Shown in pieces: positions 17,719 to 25,828 of a stretch of DNA of 64,000 nucleotides. Source of the DNA: Mucilaginibacter sp. (GTDB taxonomy: Bacteria; Bacteroidota; Bacteroidia; Sphingobacteriales; Sphingobacteriaceae); the NCBI GenBank assembly GCA_028288025.1, contig JAQBOM010000004.1, forward strand, positions 124,001 to 188,000. Reading direction: 5' to 3'. Every line of letters begins with the position of its first letter. Positions within the stretch are counted from its first letter, which is position 1. The notes below the pieces were generated by a model that was given only the letters and a program-made list of their open reading frames with translations, had not been told where the DNA came from and searched no databases. The position numbers and the translations under genes are program-made.

Positions 17719-18393
17719 TTAATCCAGCAAATCCGGCCGCCTTTTCCTGGTTCGCTCTATAGCCTGTTCAAAGCGCCATTTTTCAACTTCGGGGGTATTG
17801 CCGCTTAGCAGGATGTCGGGCACCTTGTGGCCGTTCCAGTCGGCAGGGCGGGTATAAACCGGGGCATCAAGCAAGCCATCCTGGAAGGAGTCGGATAGGG
17901 CCGATGTTTCGTCGGATAACACACCGGGGATCAGTCGCACTACCGCATCAACCAATACGGCTGCGGGAAGCTCGCCGCCTGATAGAACATAATCGCCAAT
18001 TGAGATCTCACGGGTAACGTATATATCCCTTATGCGCTGATCGATCCCTTTATAGTGGCCGCATAGGATAATAATATTTGTCTTTATAGAAAGCTGGTTG
18101 GCCATTGCCTGGTTCAGTGTTTCGCCATCCGGCGACATGAAAATGATCTCATCATAATCCCGCTCTGACTTTAATTTTTCAATACACCTGGCAAATGGCT
18201 CGATTGTCATCACCATACCACTGCCGCCTCCGTAAGGATAGTCGTCAACACTTTTTTGCTTTTGGGTTGAGTAGTCGCGCAGATTGTGGACATGTATTTC
18301 GGCTATCCCCTTTTTCTGTGCACGCTGTAAAATAGAATGTGCAAAAGGACTTTCCAGCAATCCCGGTAAAACGGTAACGATATCAAAACGCAT
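17719..18393 (-). CDS. trmD: tRNA (guanine-37-N1)-methyltransferase
   Basis: The 224-residue SPOUT-class enzyme methylates G37 of tRNAs reading CNN codons with S-adenosylmethionine, preventing frameshifts. Diagnostic parts are [12 protein letters not shown] at the start, [11 protein letters not shown], the knot segment [13 protein letters not shown] and [17 protein letters not shown]. The C-terminal domain with [18 protein letters not shown] is complete. A TTG at 18399 opens the frame two codons earlier, but the ATG at 18393 gives the family-typical start. It is separated from rimM by about 2.9 kb of other genes, unlike the compact rpsP-rimM-trmD-rplS order of many bacteria. Confidence 0.96.
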   Translation of the reverse strand: MRFDIVTVLPGLLESPFAHSILQRAQKKGIAEIHVHNLRDYSTQKQKSVDDYPYGGGSGMVMTIEPFARCIEKLKSERDYDEIIFMSPDGETLNQAMANQLSIKTNIIILCGHYKGIDQRIRDIYVTREISIGDYVLSGGELPAAVLVDAVVRLIPGVLSDETSALSDSFQDGLLDAPVYTRPADWNGHKVPDILLSGNTPEVEKWRFEQAIERTRKRRPDLLD

Positions 18394-18498
18394 GGGCAAA
18401 GATAGTTTTGTTTGAGGTAAAAGGCGAAAGGTAACGGGTTGAAAGGTTGGGAAGAAGAGGTTAGAGACTGGCGATTAGAGATTGGTTAAGGCATTAAT

Positions 18499-19224
18499 TC
18501 ATTCCGGGTTTTGATATATACCCAGCACATTTCCGAATGGGTCGGCGAAGCGGGCGGTTATCTCGGGTGCGTCATGGCCAATCGGTTGCACTATTTGGCC
18601 GCCGTGGGCGCTTACAGCGTCAACGGTCGCTGTCGCGTTATCAACCATCACATAGATCATCAGTCCCGGCTCGGCTGATGGTTTGCGCCCATGCACCCAC
18701 ATCCCACTCACTACGCCCACACCATCGTCAAATGACACCCTGTCGGAACCCCTATCCCTTAGCGGCCATCCAAAAATGGTATGGTAAAAATTGGCGGAGC
18801 CGGCAATATCTGCTGCCGGTATTTCTACGTAACATATTTTGCCGTTGCCACCGCCAGGGTGCTGGTAAAGGCCCAGAATATTGCCTGCCGGGTCGGCAAA
18901 CCAGGCCACTTCTTCGGTTTCGCTTATTTTTATGCGGTTTACTATTTTACTGCCATTTGCGGTTAACCGATCCACAGTTTCGGCAAGGCTGTCGACCATA
19001 ATTGAAACTACCAGGCCTATGTCAGTATGCGGTTTTCGCCCCATCACCCAGGCGCCGCTTACCTCGCCAATGCCATCATCAAAAGCTGTGCTGCCGTCGC
19101 CGCGTGTCCGGATATGCCAGCCAAATATTTTATTATAAAAAGCTGAAGATGCTTCAACATTATTTGCCGGCATTTCTAAGTAGCATATTTTGCCGTTTCC
19201 TAAGGTGGGTTCTTTGTTTTCCAT
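18499..19224 (-). CDS. Two-domain VOC family protein (glyoxalase/bleomycin-resistance fold)
   Basis: The 241-residue protein is two tandem VOC domains (about 8-118 and 125-240) that resemble each other: GKICYLEMPANNVEASSAFY against GKICYVEIPAADIAGSANFY, and WFADPAGNILGLYQ against RFADPFGNVLGIYQ. Such fused VOC proteins act as metal-dependent glyoxalases, dioxygenases or isomerases, and many are unassigned. No substrate can be inferred here. It precedes trmD on the same strand by 105 bp. The trmD leader between them (18430-18490) contains GAGGTTAGAG/GATTAGAGATTGG sequences similar to the repeat at 42884-42955. Confidence 0.85.
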   Translation of the reverse strand: MENKEPTLGNGKICYLEMPANNVEASSAFYNKIFGWHIRTRGDGSTAFDDGIGEVSGAWVMGRKPHTDIGLVVSIMVDSLAETVDRLTANGSKIVNRIKISETEEVAWFADPAGNILGLYQHPGGGNGKICYVEIPAADIAGSANFYHTIFGWPLRDRGSDRVSFDDGVGVVSGMWVHGRKPSAEPGLMIYVMVDNATATVDAVSAHGGQIVQPIGHDAPEITARFADPFGNVLGIYQNPE

Positions 19225-19231
19225 AATTTTG

Positions 19232-19675
19232 TTAATTAAGTTTTGCTGCTATTTCGGCAATGTTTACGCCTTCTATAAATATCAGTTTGTTCCTTTCAGC
19301 AATAGCCGCGGTTGAAGCTGATGTTATCGGCGGATGCAGCCATAATACTTTCGCATGCAATGGCAAAACATGTTTTTCGATAATGCTTGCATGCTCTCCT
19401 TCCGGGCGATAGACATTAACAATATCAACAGCATCCGGATTGCCATCCAATTTTTCGAAAACAAGATACCCCGTTTCTTCCGGGTTGCGGGGAGGAAAAC
19501 TGCTTGGGCCATCGATAGGATTCGGTGCCAACCTCGCTTTAGAATAACCTTTCGGACTAAAACCAAAAACGATAAAGCCCGCTTTAAGAAGCGCCCGCGG
19601 TACACCGGGACCGGGCCAATCAACCAGCAGGATGTTTTTTGCTGACCTGAGAATTTGAAGCGGGTTTGGTTTCAT
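19232..19675 (-). CDS. CoA-binding-domain (Rossmann) protein
   Basis: With the start at 19675 (MKPNPLQILRSAKNILLVDW) the product is 147 residues. The pattern NILLVDWPGPGVPRALLKAGF is a Rossmann-like first strand, loop and helix, and the rest (DIVNVYRPEGEH, VLWLHPPITS, NKLIFIEGVNIAEIA) follows the CoA_binding_2 family layout. These proteins resemble the CoA-binding part of succinyl-CoA synthetase but have no known catalytic role. A longer frame from 19732 would add 19 residues that overlap the upstream HTH gene and is less likely. It is followed 7 bp later by the VOC gene, so they are probably cotranscribed. Confidence 0.75.
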   Translation of the reverse strand: MKPNPLQILRSAKNILLVDWPGPGVPRALLKAGFIVFGFSPKGYSKARLAPNPIDGPSSFPPRNPEETGYLVFEKLDGNPDAVDIVNVYRPEGEHASIIEKHVLPLHAKVLWLHPPITSASTAAIAERNKLIFIEGVNIAEIAAKLN

Positions 19676-19697
19676 AATAAAATTTAAATTAAAGCTT

Positions 19698-19898
19698 TCA
19701 GTCGTCGTCTTCCAGCGTAAAAATTTCTTCAAGTGGTTTGCCGAATACCCTGGCGATTTTTAATGCCAGCACAGTTGAGGGGACGTATTTACTACTCTCG
19801 ATAGTGTTTATTGTTTGCCGAGATACACTAACCTGTTCGGCGAGGTCGGCCTGGGTGATGTTTTTTATGGCGCGCTCAACCCGGATGTTATTTTTCAT
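19698..19898 (-). CDS. Small Xre-family HTH regulator
   Basis: The 66-residue product is a single Cro/C1-type helix-turn-helix (MKNNIRVERAIKNITQADLA, VSVSRQTINTIESSKYVPS) followed by LALKIARVFGKPLEEIFTLE, the compact YgzD-like regulator form. The start at 19898 is fixed by a strong Shine-Dalgarno sequence (GGGAGGGAT) and lies 2 nt after the stop of the upstream membrane-protein gene. That coupling of membrane protein and small HTH regulator is common for DUF2178-like pairs, in which the membrane protein may modulate the regulator. Its likely operator could be the repeated CTTTACAAA sequences upstream of the first membrane gene (20898-20927). Confidence 0.88.
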   Translation of the reverse strand: MKNNIRVERAIKNITQADLAEQVSVSRQTINTIESSKYVPSTVLALKIARVFGKPLEEIFTLEDDD

Positions 19899-19900
19899 GG

Positions 19901-20329
19901 CTATCCCTCCCTGCTTAATGAGCTGTTCAGCCGGAAAATAACCCATCTGAAACGGATGATAAAAAAGGCAAGGGGAACCATTAGATTTAAAAACAAGATA
20001 TGTTCTGTATCGTTCGTGAAAACCAGGCTTATTATTAACAACACATAGTTCACATAGATTGCCCATTGTAATGAATCGCTGCGCAATTGTGATATCTGTT
20101 CATCTTCGATCTTTTCTTTGGAGAAAGCCACGATGAACAGACCAATAGCCATTAGTAAGGTCGTAGTCATAAAAAAGACGTGGTGGCTGTTTAAAAGATT
20201 GTTACTAACGGTTCCGTGACTAAGGTCAAACCCCAACGACTGTTTAAATACAACAACCGGGACATGGGCCAGTATTAGGACATACCCTAAAAACCTGCAC
20301 CAATACGGAAATAAAAAGCGTGATTTCAT
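19901..20329 (-). CDS. Four-helix membrane protein, second of two tandem paralogues
   Basis: The 142-residue protein starts MKSRFLFPYWCRFLGYVLI and has about four membrane helices (12-30, 52-70, 88-105, 113-130) with the cytoplasmic motif AFSKEKIEDEQISQLRSDSLQWAIY between helices two and three. The same motif and start occur in the next gene upstream (20380-20862), so they arose by duplication. The C-terminus is basic (RFRWVIFRLNSSLS). No enzyme motif is seen. Its stop lies 2 nt before the HTH regulator start, which suggests translational coupling and a shared role, perhaps membrane control of the regulator (inference). Confidence 0.75.
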   Translation of the reverse strand: MKSRFLFPYWCRFLGYVLILAHVPVVVFKQSLGFDLSHGTVSNNLLNSHHVFFMTTTLLMAIGLFIVAFSKEKIEDEQISQLRSDSLQWAIYVNYVLLIISLVFTNDTEHILFLNLMVPLAFFIIRFRWVIFRLNSSLSREG

Positions 20330-20379
20330 GTTTGTAAATTCAATGGAGTTAACAAAAATTAAAGCATTCTCAGATTGTT

Positions 20380-20862
20380 TTAACGCGACCCTTCGTTTTT
20401 AAGGCGGCGGTTAAGCTGGTAAATCTTCCACCTGAGACGTATAATGAAAAAGATCAATGGCGTAATGACATTAAAGATTACTACAGGTATAAAATACAGT
20501 CCGTAAACAAAAAGCACACAAATAATAAAAATACCATAATTTAAATAAATTGCCCATTGTAAAGAATCTAACCGTAATTGGGCAATGTGCTCATCTTCAA
20601 TTTTTTCTTTAGAAAATGCGATAAAAAGTAATCCGAAAACAATTAACAGCACTATGATATCATGATGCAGTCTCATTGTGATAACACCCTGGTATATGTC
20701 ATGGTGTATTTTCATGCCGGGACCCGTTACCTGCTGCAAATCTACCGCCGCATAGCCTTCGGGATGCAATACCTTTAAAGCTATTGCAAAAAGTATATCA
20801 GCTATAAAGCACAAATAACCTATTATGCGCCAGTAGTAAGGAAATAAGAATCGTGATTTCAT
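20380..20862 (-). CDS. Four-helix membrane protein, first of two tandem paralogues
   Basis: The 160-residue protein starts MKSRFLFPYYWRIIGYLCFI at 20862; the longer frame from 20913 reads into the promoter region. It shares AFSKEKIEDEHIAQLRLDSL and the ending IRLRWKIYQLNRRL with its downstream paralogue, but has a longer loop after helix one (HPEGYAAVDLQQVTGPG). It begins the group membrane-membrane-HTH-CoA-VOC on the minus strand. The promoter region upstream (20863-20980) is shared with the divergent lipoprotein gene and is very AT-rich. Confidence 0.75.
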   Translation of the reverse strand: MKSRFLFPYYWRIIGYLCFIADILFAIALKVLHPEGYAAVDLQQVTGPGMKIHHDIYQGVITMRLHHDIIVLLIVFGLLFIAFSKEKIEDEHIAQLRLDSLQWAIYLNYGIFIICVLFVYGLYFIPVVIFNVITPLIFFIIRLRWKIYQLNRRLKNEGSR

Positions 20863-20897
20863 AATTGTCAAGTTTAACTTACCAAATGTAAAATAAG

Positions 20898-20927
20898 CTT
20901 TACAAATAAACAAATAAACTTTACAAA
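20898..20927. promoter_or_regulatory. Direct repeats CTTTACAAA spaced by two helical turns
   Basis: CTTTACAAA occurs at 20898-20906 and 20919-20927, a 21-bp period that puts both copies on the same DNA face, and an inverse-like AAATGTAAAA lies at 20884-20893. The position between two divergent genes, next to a cluster with its own HTH regulator, fits an autoregulatory operator. This is inference from pattern alone. Confidence 0.35.
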
Positions 20928-20980
20928 ACTATTTGATTTATTATTTCGAAATCGGTAACTTCGGGTAAACCTTAACTAAA

Positions 20981-21271
20981 ATGAGAATATTATTACTACT
21001 AGCTTTTGTGTTATTTCTGACATCCTGTTCAGATGAACCTAAATACAATGCTCATGGATGGACACCAAAGTACAGAGCCAAAATTAAGGAAGCAATGACC
21101 AGTTCTTTGAGAGCGCCTAAAAACATAGCTGATCAAAATGCAAAAAATAAGGTCTGCGACTGTATTGTTAACAGGCTTGAGAAAATGTTTCCGTATGGTA
21201 TACCTCAAAATTTCTCAAAGAAGGTATTGGGCACTGTTAGTACGGATTGTGGTTTAGTGTTTTCTGATTAA
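20981..21271 (+). CDS. Small lipoprotein with a conserved-looking CDC motif
   Basis: The 96-residue product has a lipoprotein signal peptide with lipobox FLTSC (Cys 16). The mature part contains KVCDCIVNRLEKMFPYGIPQ and TDCGLVF, a layout I associate with small Bacteroidota lipoproteins of unknown function. The three mature cysteines could form a disulphide. It is the only plus-strand gene between rpsP and rplS, inserted between rimM and the membrane protein pair, so it breaks the minus-strand cluster. A weak hairpin GTACAG...CTGTAC at about 21287-21310 follows its stop. Confidence 0.7.
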   Translation: MRILLLLAFVLFLTSCSDEPKYNAHGWTPKYRAKIKEAMTSSLRAPKNIADQNAKNKVCDCIVNRLEKMFPYGIPQNFSKKVLGTVSTDCGLVFSD

Positions 21272-21312
21272 TGCCTGGGCCATTAGTACAGAGTGCCAAA
21301 AACCTGTACACT

Positions 21313-21837
21313 TTAATCCAAATAAACATCCAGCAAACCTTCCGGCAGGTTCACCAGTACAATTTCCCGGATCACGTCGATGCTTTTAATGATGTCCTCG
21401 TTTAGCGGGAAAAGCACCTCGCAGTTTTTGTAGGTAACAGTGGCGATGAATTGTTTCGGATATTCGTGCACATCGGTAATTTTTCCCAGCTCGCCTTCGT
21501 CTTCATCAATAGCAGTAAATCCAACCAGGTCCATTAGGGTAAATTCGCCCTCTTTCTGTTTGGGCTTTAGTTTAATGGGGAGATAAATGTGCTTTTTTAC
21601 AAGCGTGGAGGCTTTTTCAATGTTGTCTACATCTTCCAAAACCAGGTACGCGGCATTTTTTTGAAGGTATTTTATGGAGTTGACAAAATACGGGACCGGT
21701 TTGCCGGCGATATCAAGGAATATGGTTTTAAATTTTACACTGTCGAGGCCTTCAAAATCCACATATATATGCAGCTCACCCTTTAGCCCTTTGGGCTTCA
21801 ATATGCTCCCTATCCTGAAATAAGCTTCGGTATCCAT
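21313..21837 (-). CDS. rimM: Ribosome maturation factor RimM
   Basis: The 174-residue protein assists 30S assembly by binding S19 near the 16S rRNA 3' domain. The N-terminal RimM domain begins with FRIGSILKPKGLKGELHIYVD, and a PRC-barrel follows from about residue 100 (FTLMDLVGFTAIDEDEGELG, FIATVTYKNCEVLFPLNEDII). Length is typical. It lies 72 bp after rpsP, separated by a strong hairpin (21856-21892) that may lower its expression relative to S16. Confidence 0.95.
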   Translation of the reverse strand: MDTEAYFRIGSILKPKGLKGELHIYVDFEGLDSVKFKTIFLDIAGKPVPYFVNSIKYLQKNAAYLVLEDVDNIEKASTLVKKHIYLPIKLKPKQKEGEFTLMDLVGFTAIDEDEGELGKITDVHEYPKQFIATVTYKNCEVLFPLNEDIIKSIDVIREIVLVNLPEGLLDVYLD

Positions 21838-21855
21838 TAAAAATGCCTTTAAACA

Positions 21856-21892
21856 ACAATGGCGAAGAACCCGGGGGATGCTTCGCCATTGT
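21856..21892 (-). terminator. Strong hairpin between rpsP and rimM, attenuator or processing site
   Basis: ACAATGGCGAAG (21856-21867) pairs perfectly over 12 bp with CTTCGCCATTGT (21881-21892). On the minus strand it is followed by TGTTTAAAGG, only a weak U-tract, so partial termination or mRNA stabilisation of rpsP is more likely than full termination. In E. coli the corresponding operon is also tuned so that rimM and trmD are made far less than the ribosomal proteins. Confidence 0.65.
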
Positions 21893-21909
21893 TTAACTCT
21901 TTATAAAAA

Positions 21910-22575
21910 TTATTCAGCACTGCCGGCTTTTGGCTCAGCAGGTGTTTCTGTTTCAGTTTCAGCAACGGGTGTTTCAACTTCAGCTTCAGCAACAGGTGTT
22001 TCCACTTCAGCTTCAGCAGCAGGGGCTTCAACTTCGGCTTCGGCAGCAGGTGCTTCAGTTTCGGCTTCGGCAACCGGTGCTTCTTCTTCGGCCGGCTCTT
22101 CAACCTCTTCGGCAGGCGGCGTGTTTTTAGCCACAATAGCGGCTGCTTTTTCTTCTTTTTTCTTTGCTTCGGCAGCAAGGGCAGCTTTGCGAGCCTCGTC
22201 TTTAGCAGAAACTAAGTTTGTTTTTTTACCGGTGATCTTCCCTTCTTTCTGATCAAGCCATTGCTGGAATTTTGCTTCGGCTTGTTCCTGGGTCAATGCG
22301 CCTTTTTGAACGCCGCCCTGTAAGTGTTTTTTGTATAAAACGCCTTTATATGAAAGGATAGCCCGGCAGGTATCGGTTGGCTGTGCGCCATTGTTCACCC
22401 AATCAAGGGTTTTATCGAAATTGATATCGATTGTTGCAGGGTTGGTGTTCGGATTGTATGATCCTAAACGCTCAATAAAACGCCCGTCTCGCGGAGCGCG
22501 TGCATCGGCCACTATGATGTAGTAAAAAGGTTTGCCTTTTTTACCGTGGCGCTGCAGTCTGATTTTAGTTGCCAT
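21910..22575 (-). CDS. rpsP: 30S ribosomal protein S16 with long Ala/Glu-rich C-terminal tail
   Basis: The N-terminal 85 residues are a standard S16 ([20 protein letters not shown] region, [36 protein letters not shown]). After a Lys/Ala-rich helix (about 115-155) comes a tail of about 65 residues made of repeated acidic phrases such as EAEVEAPAA and AEVETPVA. Bacteroidota S16 often carries a C-terminal extension, but this one is repetitive and highly acidic, so it cannot simply bind rRNA like the core. It is the first gene of the cluster. A short GC-rich hairpin (TCCCCG...CGGGGA, 22601-22624) lies in its leader. Confidence 0.95.
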   Translation of the reverse strand: MATKIRLQRHGKKGKPFYYIIVADARAPRDGRFIERLGSYNPNTNPATIDINFDKTLDWVNNGAQPTDTCRAILSYKGVLYKKHLQGGVQKGALTQEQAEAKFQQWLDQKEGKITGKKTNLVSAKDEARKAALAAEAKKKEEKAAAIVAKNTPPAEEVEEPAEEEAPVAEAETEAPAAEAEVEAPAAEAEVETPVAEAEVETPVAETETETPAEPKAGSAE

Positions 22576-22813
22576 TTTTTAATTTTATGTATTCAACATG
22601 TCCCCGGAGTTCTTTCTGCGGGGATGCAAAGGTAATAATAATCTGGTTAATTTAAAATAGTTGTTGTAAATTGTGAAAGCATTGGTTACTGAGGAATCAA
22701 AGAACGATGAACTTTGCCAAGTTTTTGATAGGCCGAACTGTAACCGCATAGCGATACAAACAAAACTGGTTTACTGATTGTAATTCAAGAAAGAGTAATT
22801 AGAACAAACCGAT

Positions 22814-23836
22814 ATGGCTGTTTTGCTCACTACATTAAACGAATGCGTAATTGCGTTCGACGTTGATAAACAAAAGTTCCTGTTTATCAGCCCGAATGTC
22901 GGCAGTGTTTTGGGTTATGCGGCGGACAGTTTTTATCACAATTCAAATTTAACTTATGAAATGATCGATCCAGCCGACCGCGGCCGGGTGAAAACAACAA
23001 GCGATAAAATAGTTGAGGGCGAGGCGGTTGAACTAACTTACAGGATCGTTACCGCTCATGGTGAAAAGAAATGGGTTCATGAGAAAAAAAGCGTTATTAC
23101 CGACGAGCAAACTGGCCACAAGATTTTAATAAGCCTGATCAATGAACATCATTTAGAAGCAGGCGATATTGCGCAGATTAGTAAAATTGTTGAACAGGTA
23201 ACCTGGACCAGGGACCACTTGGAAGTGTTATTTAATAACACTGATGAGTTGATATGGGCTATAAACAGGGACCGCTATTATTTATATATGAACAACGCTT
23301 TCCGCGAGATCATATTCGCGGAGACCGAAACGGTTCCTAAAGATGGCGACCACGTTTATCTCAATACAAATTTTTCACAAAAAAAAATTGAGGAGTGGGA
23401 GGCGTTTTATACCCGTGCATTTAAAGGTGAAAGATTTACTGCCCGAACGGAATCGGTTGACGTTGAAACAGGGCAGAGCGTTTGTTTTGAAGTTAGCTTT
23501 AACCCGCTATGCAAATCAAAAGGAAAGGTTACAGCGATCGGCTGCTTCGCCCGGAATATCACCGGCCTTGTTGAAAACGAAAAAGCAATAACGGATCAAA
23601 ACGAACGTTTGCGACATATCGCCTCTATCAGCTCACATGAACTGCGCCGCCCGATAGCGAGTTTGCTCGGACTGATCAACATTATGGACCGGGAGAACTT
23701 TCAGAACCCGGAAAACAAAGAGATTATTGAACACCTGCTTACCGTGGGTAAGGAAATAGACGAAACGATCCGCGACATAATTGACAGAACCTTTCCCGGA
23801 GGTGATCCTTCAGATCAAAAGTACCAGTCGCCGTAG
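22814..23836 (+). CDS. PAS-PAS-HisKA protein lacking an ATPase domain
   Basis: The 340-residue cytoplasmic protein has two PAS domains (about 1-115 and 130-255) and a HisKA dimerisation domain with H275 in the box ISSHELRRPIASLLGLI. It ends 65 residues later, in FPGGDPSDQKYQSP, with no N, G1 or G2 box of a HATPase. The stop at 23836 is 24 bp from the convergent kinase gene's stop, so there is no room for a lost ATPase domain. It may serve as a dimerisation partner or be phosphorylated in trans by another kinase, possibly one of the three encoded next door. That link is inference. Confidence 0.85.
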   Translation: MAVLLTTLNECVIAFDVDKQKFLFISPNVGSVLGYAADSFYHNSNLTYEMIDPADRGRVKTTSDKIVEGEAVELTYRIVTAHGEKKWVHEKKSVITDEQTGHKILISLINEHHLEAGDIAQISKIVEQVTWTRDHLEVLFNNTDELIWAINRDRYYLYMNNAFREIIFAETETVPKDGDHVYLNTNFSQKKIEEWEAFYTRAFKGERFTARTESVDVETGQSVCFEVSFNPLCKSKGKVTAIGCFARNITGLVENEKAITDQNERLRHIASISSHELRRPIASLLGLINIMDRENFQNPENKEIIEHLLTVGKEIDETIRDIIDRTFPGGDPSDQKYQSP

Positions 23837-23860
23837 CTGACGCCATCCCGTTTCTAATGG

Positions 23861-25822
23861 TCAATCCAATGGCAGTGCTATAGTAAATTCGGTAAATTCC
23901 CCTTCTTTTGAATTTACCTGGATACTGCCGCCATGTCCCTTCACTATCATATCGTAACTTAATGATAAACCCAAACCTGTACCTTCCCCGGTTGGCTTGG
24001 TGGTGAAGAATGGCTGCATGATCTTATCTTTTATATGGTCAGGAATTCCAACCCCATTGTCTTTTACTTTTATAGTGACTTGGCCGTTTTCAGCATAAGT
24101 GGTTACTGTTACTTCGGGCTTATAATCCGCGCCGGCTGTTTTTTGCTTTTGGTGCACGGCGTAAAAGGCGTTGTTGAAAAGATTTAACAGCACGCGGCCA
24201 ATGTCCTGCTGAACTACATTCGCTTTTGGCAAGGACTTATCAAAATGGGTGGTTAGTTCAGCGTTAAAGGATTTATCCTTTGATCTGAGGCCGTGATAGG
24301 AGAGACGGAGATATTCATCAGCCAGCGCATTAATGTCTGCCGGCTCTTTTGTTCCGCCGCCCGCTTTACTGTGCTGAAGCATGCCTTTTACAATAGCGTC
24401 CGCACGTTTACCATGGTGGTTTATCTTGTCTTCATTGTCAATAAGATCATTTATTATTGCCACCGCATTCTCAATATTTCCCTTATCTATTTCGTCTTTC
24501 ATTTCGGCAAGCAAATCTTTATTTACCTCCGAAAAATTGTTTACAAAGTTCAACGGGTTTTGTATCTCGTGCGCGATGCCGGCGGTGAGTTCGCCAAGCG
24601 AGGCCATCTTTTCGGATTGGATGAGGCGGGTTTGTGTTGATTTTAATTCATCAAGTGTTTGCTGTATTTGCTTTTTCTGCAGTTTAAGCAGCCGGTTTGC
24701 CTTATGTTGCTTTTTGTTGCTGATCCATAAAATAAATAATATTACCGTAACCAGCAGCAGGGCTAACAACACACCATACAGGGTCATTTTATTTTGATAG
24801 GCAATTGCCGCATTTTTTAAATCGGCTTCATGCTGTTGTTCTGTAATATTAATAATAAGCACCTGTTTGGCCTTTTCGGCGTTAAATAGGCTATCCTGCA
24901 AACTGGTTGCTATTTTATAATATTGAGCAGACTCGTGATCATTGTGGCCATAATAAAGTTTTGCCAGTAAACCGCTTGCCTGTACGAGCTGGAGCGAAAA
25001 GGAGCGGCTTCGGGCCAGATCATACATTTTTTTTGCAAAATAGATACTTGAATCACGGTTGCCCAACGTTTGGTAGGTGTTGGCTAAAGGTAAATAAGCA
25101 CTCATCAGATTTAATGGCTGATTGTAGTGCTGAGCGATTGCAATGGATTGGTATAAATACGCGAGGCCAAGACTATTTTGGTGTAGTTTGAAATAAACAT
25201 GACCCATTGTTCCCAATATCTGCGCCCGCCATTTATATTCATTTATTTTAATTGACAGCTGTAAACCTTTGCGCGCGGCCATGAGCGAGGAGTCTAATTT
25301 GCCGGCCGCCTGATAAAAATCTTCGATATCCATTAATTCGTCAACAACATTCTGATAATCGCCCAGCTGTCTGAAAATTTTCTCCGCTTTATACCCATAT
25401 TCAATCGCGGTTTTAATTTCGCCCTGCTCTGCGTAAACAACGCTCATCCCGTCATAATTCCGGGCAATATTCCATTGATCATTTAATTCCCGGGACAGTT
25501 TTAGGGAGTTGACAAACGTTTGCAGCGCCACAGGCCGGTTTCCCAATAACCAAACGGAGAAACCGATTTGCGTAAGTGCATGCGCTTCCGCTTTTTTATT
25601 GCCGGTTTTTTTGGCAATTGCCAGGGCCTGCGATGCATAACTCAAACCAACGTCGGGCTTTTCAAGATAGTATTCACGACTTAACCGGATAAGTAATGTG
25701 GTTTTGGATGAGTCGGCTGTTGCGCTTTTTAAACGGCTTTTCAGGCTGTCAATGAGCGTTTGCTGTGCATAAGCTACAACAGCGGACAACAGCCAGGCAA
25801 TACAGATAAATATTTTTTTCAT
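23861..25822 (-). CDS. TPR sensor histidine kinase, third gene of a three-kinase array
   Basis: The 653-residue kinase has a signal peptide (1-19, ending AYA-Q), a periplasmic TPR region (about 30-320), one membrane segment (about 348-368) and a coiled coil leading to the HisKA domain with H418 in [20 protein letters not shown]. The HATPase has [24 protein letters not shown] and [12 protein letters not shown]. From the H-box to the end it is almost the same as in the two upstream kinases. It starts 6 bp after the stop of the 2160-residue kinase. No response regulator gene is adjacent, so the outputs are unknown. Confidence 0.92.
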   Translation of the reverse strand: MKKIFICIAWLLSAVVAYAQQTLIDSLKSRLKSATADSSKTTLLIRLSREYYLEKPDVGLSYASQALAIAKKTGNKKAEAHALTQIGFSVWLLGNRPVALQTFVNSLKLSRELNDQWNIARNYDGMSVVYAEQGEIKTAIEYGYKAEKIFRQLGDYQNVVDELMDIEDFYQAAGKLDSSLMAARKGLQLSIKINEYKWRAQILGTMGHVYFKLHQNSLGLAYLYQSIAIAQHYNQPLNLMSAYLPLANTYQTLGNRDSSIYFAKKMYDLARSRSFSLQLVQASGLLAKLYYGHNDHESAQYYKIATSLQDSLFNAEKAKQVLIINITEQQHEADLKNAAIAYQNKMTLYGVLLALLLVTVILFILWISNKKQHKANRLLKLQKKQIQQTLDELKSTQTRLIQSEKMASLGELTAGIAHEIQNPLNFVNNFSEVNKDLLAEMKDEIDKGNIENAVAIINDLIDNEDKINHHGKRADAIVKGMLQHSKAGGGTKEPADINALADEYLRLSYHGLRSKDKSFNAELTTHFDKSLPKANVVQQDIGRVLLNLFNNAFYAVHQKQKTAGADYKPEVTVTTYAENGQVTIKVKDNGVGIPDHIKDKIMQPFFTTKPTGEGTGLGLSLSYDMIVKGHGGSIQVNSKEGEFTEFTIALPLD

Positions 25823-25828
25823 TCCGTT

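Noticed and set aside
21849..22252. Long frames on both strands opposite and within the S16 tail (Leu/Lys/Pro and Ser/Ala repeats)
   Set aside because: They are shadows of the repetitive acidic tail of rpsP.
23836..23861. Lost ATPase domain of the PAS-HisKA protein through a recent frameshift
   Set aside because: Only 24 bp separate it from the convergent gene and no HATPase motif is found in other frames nearby.
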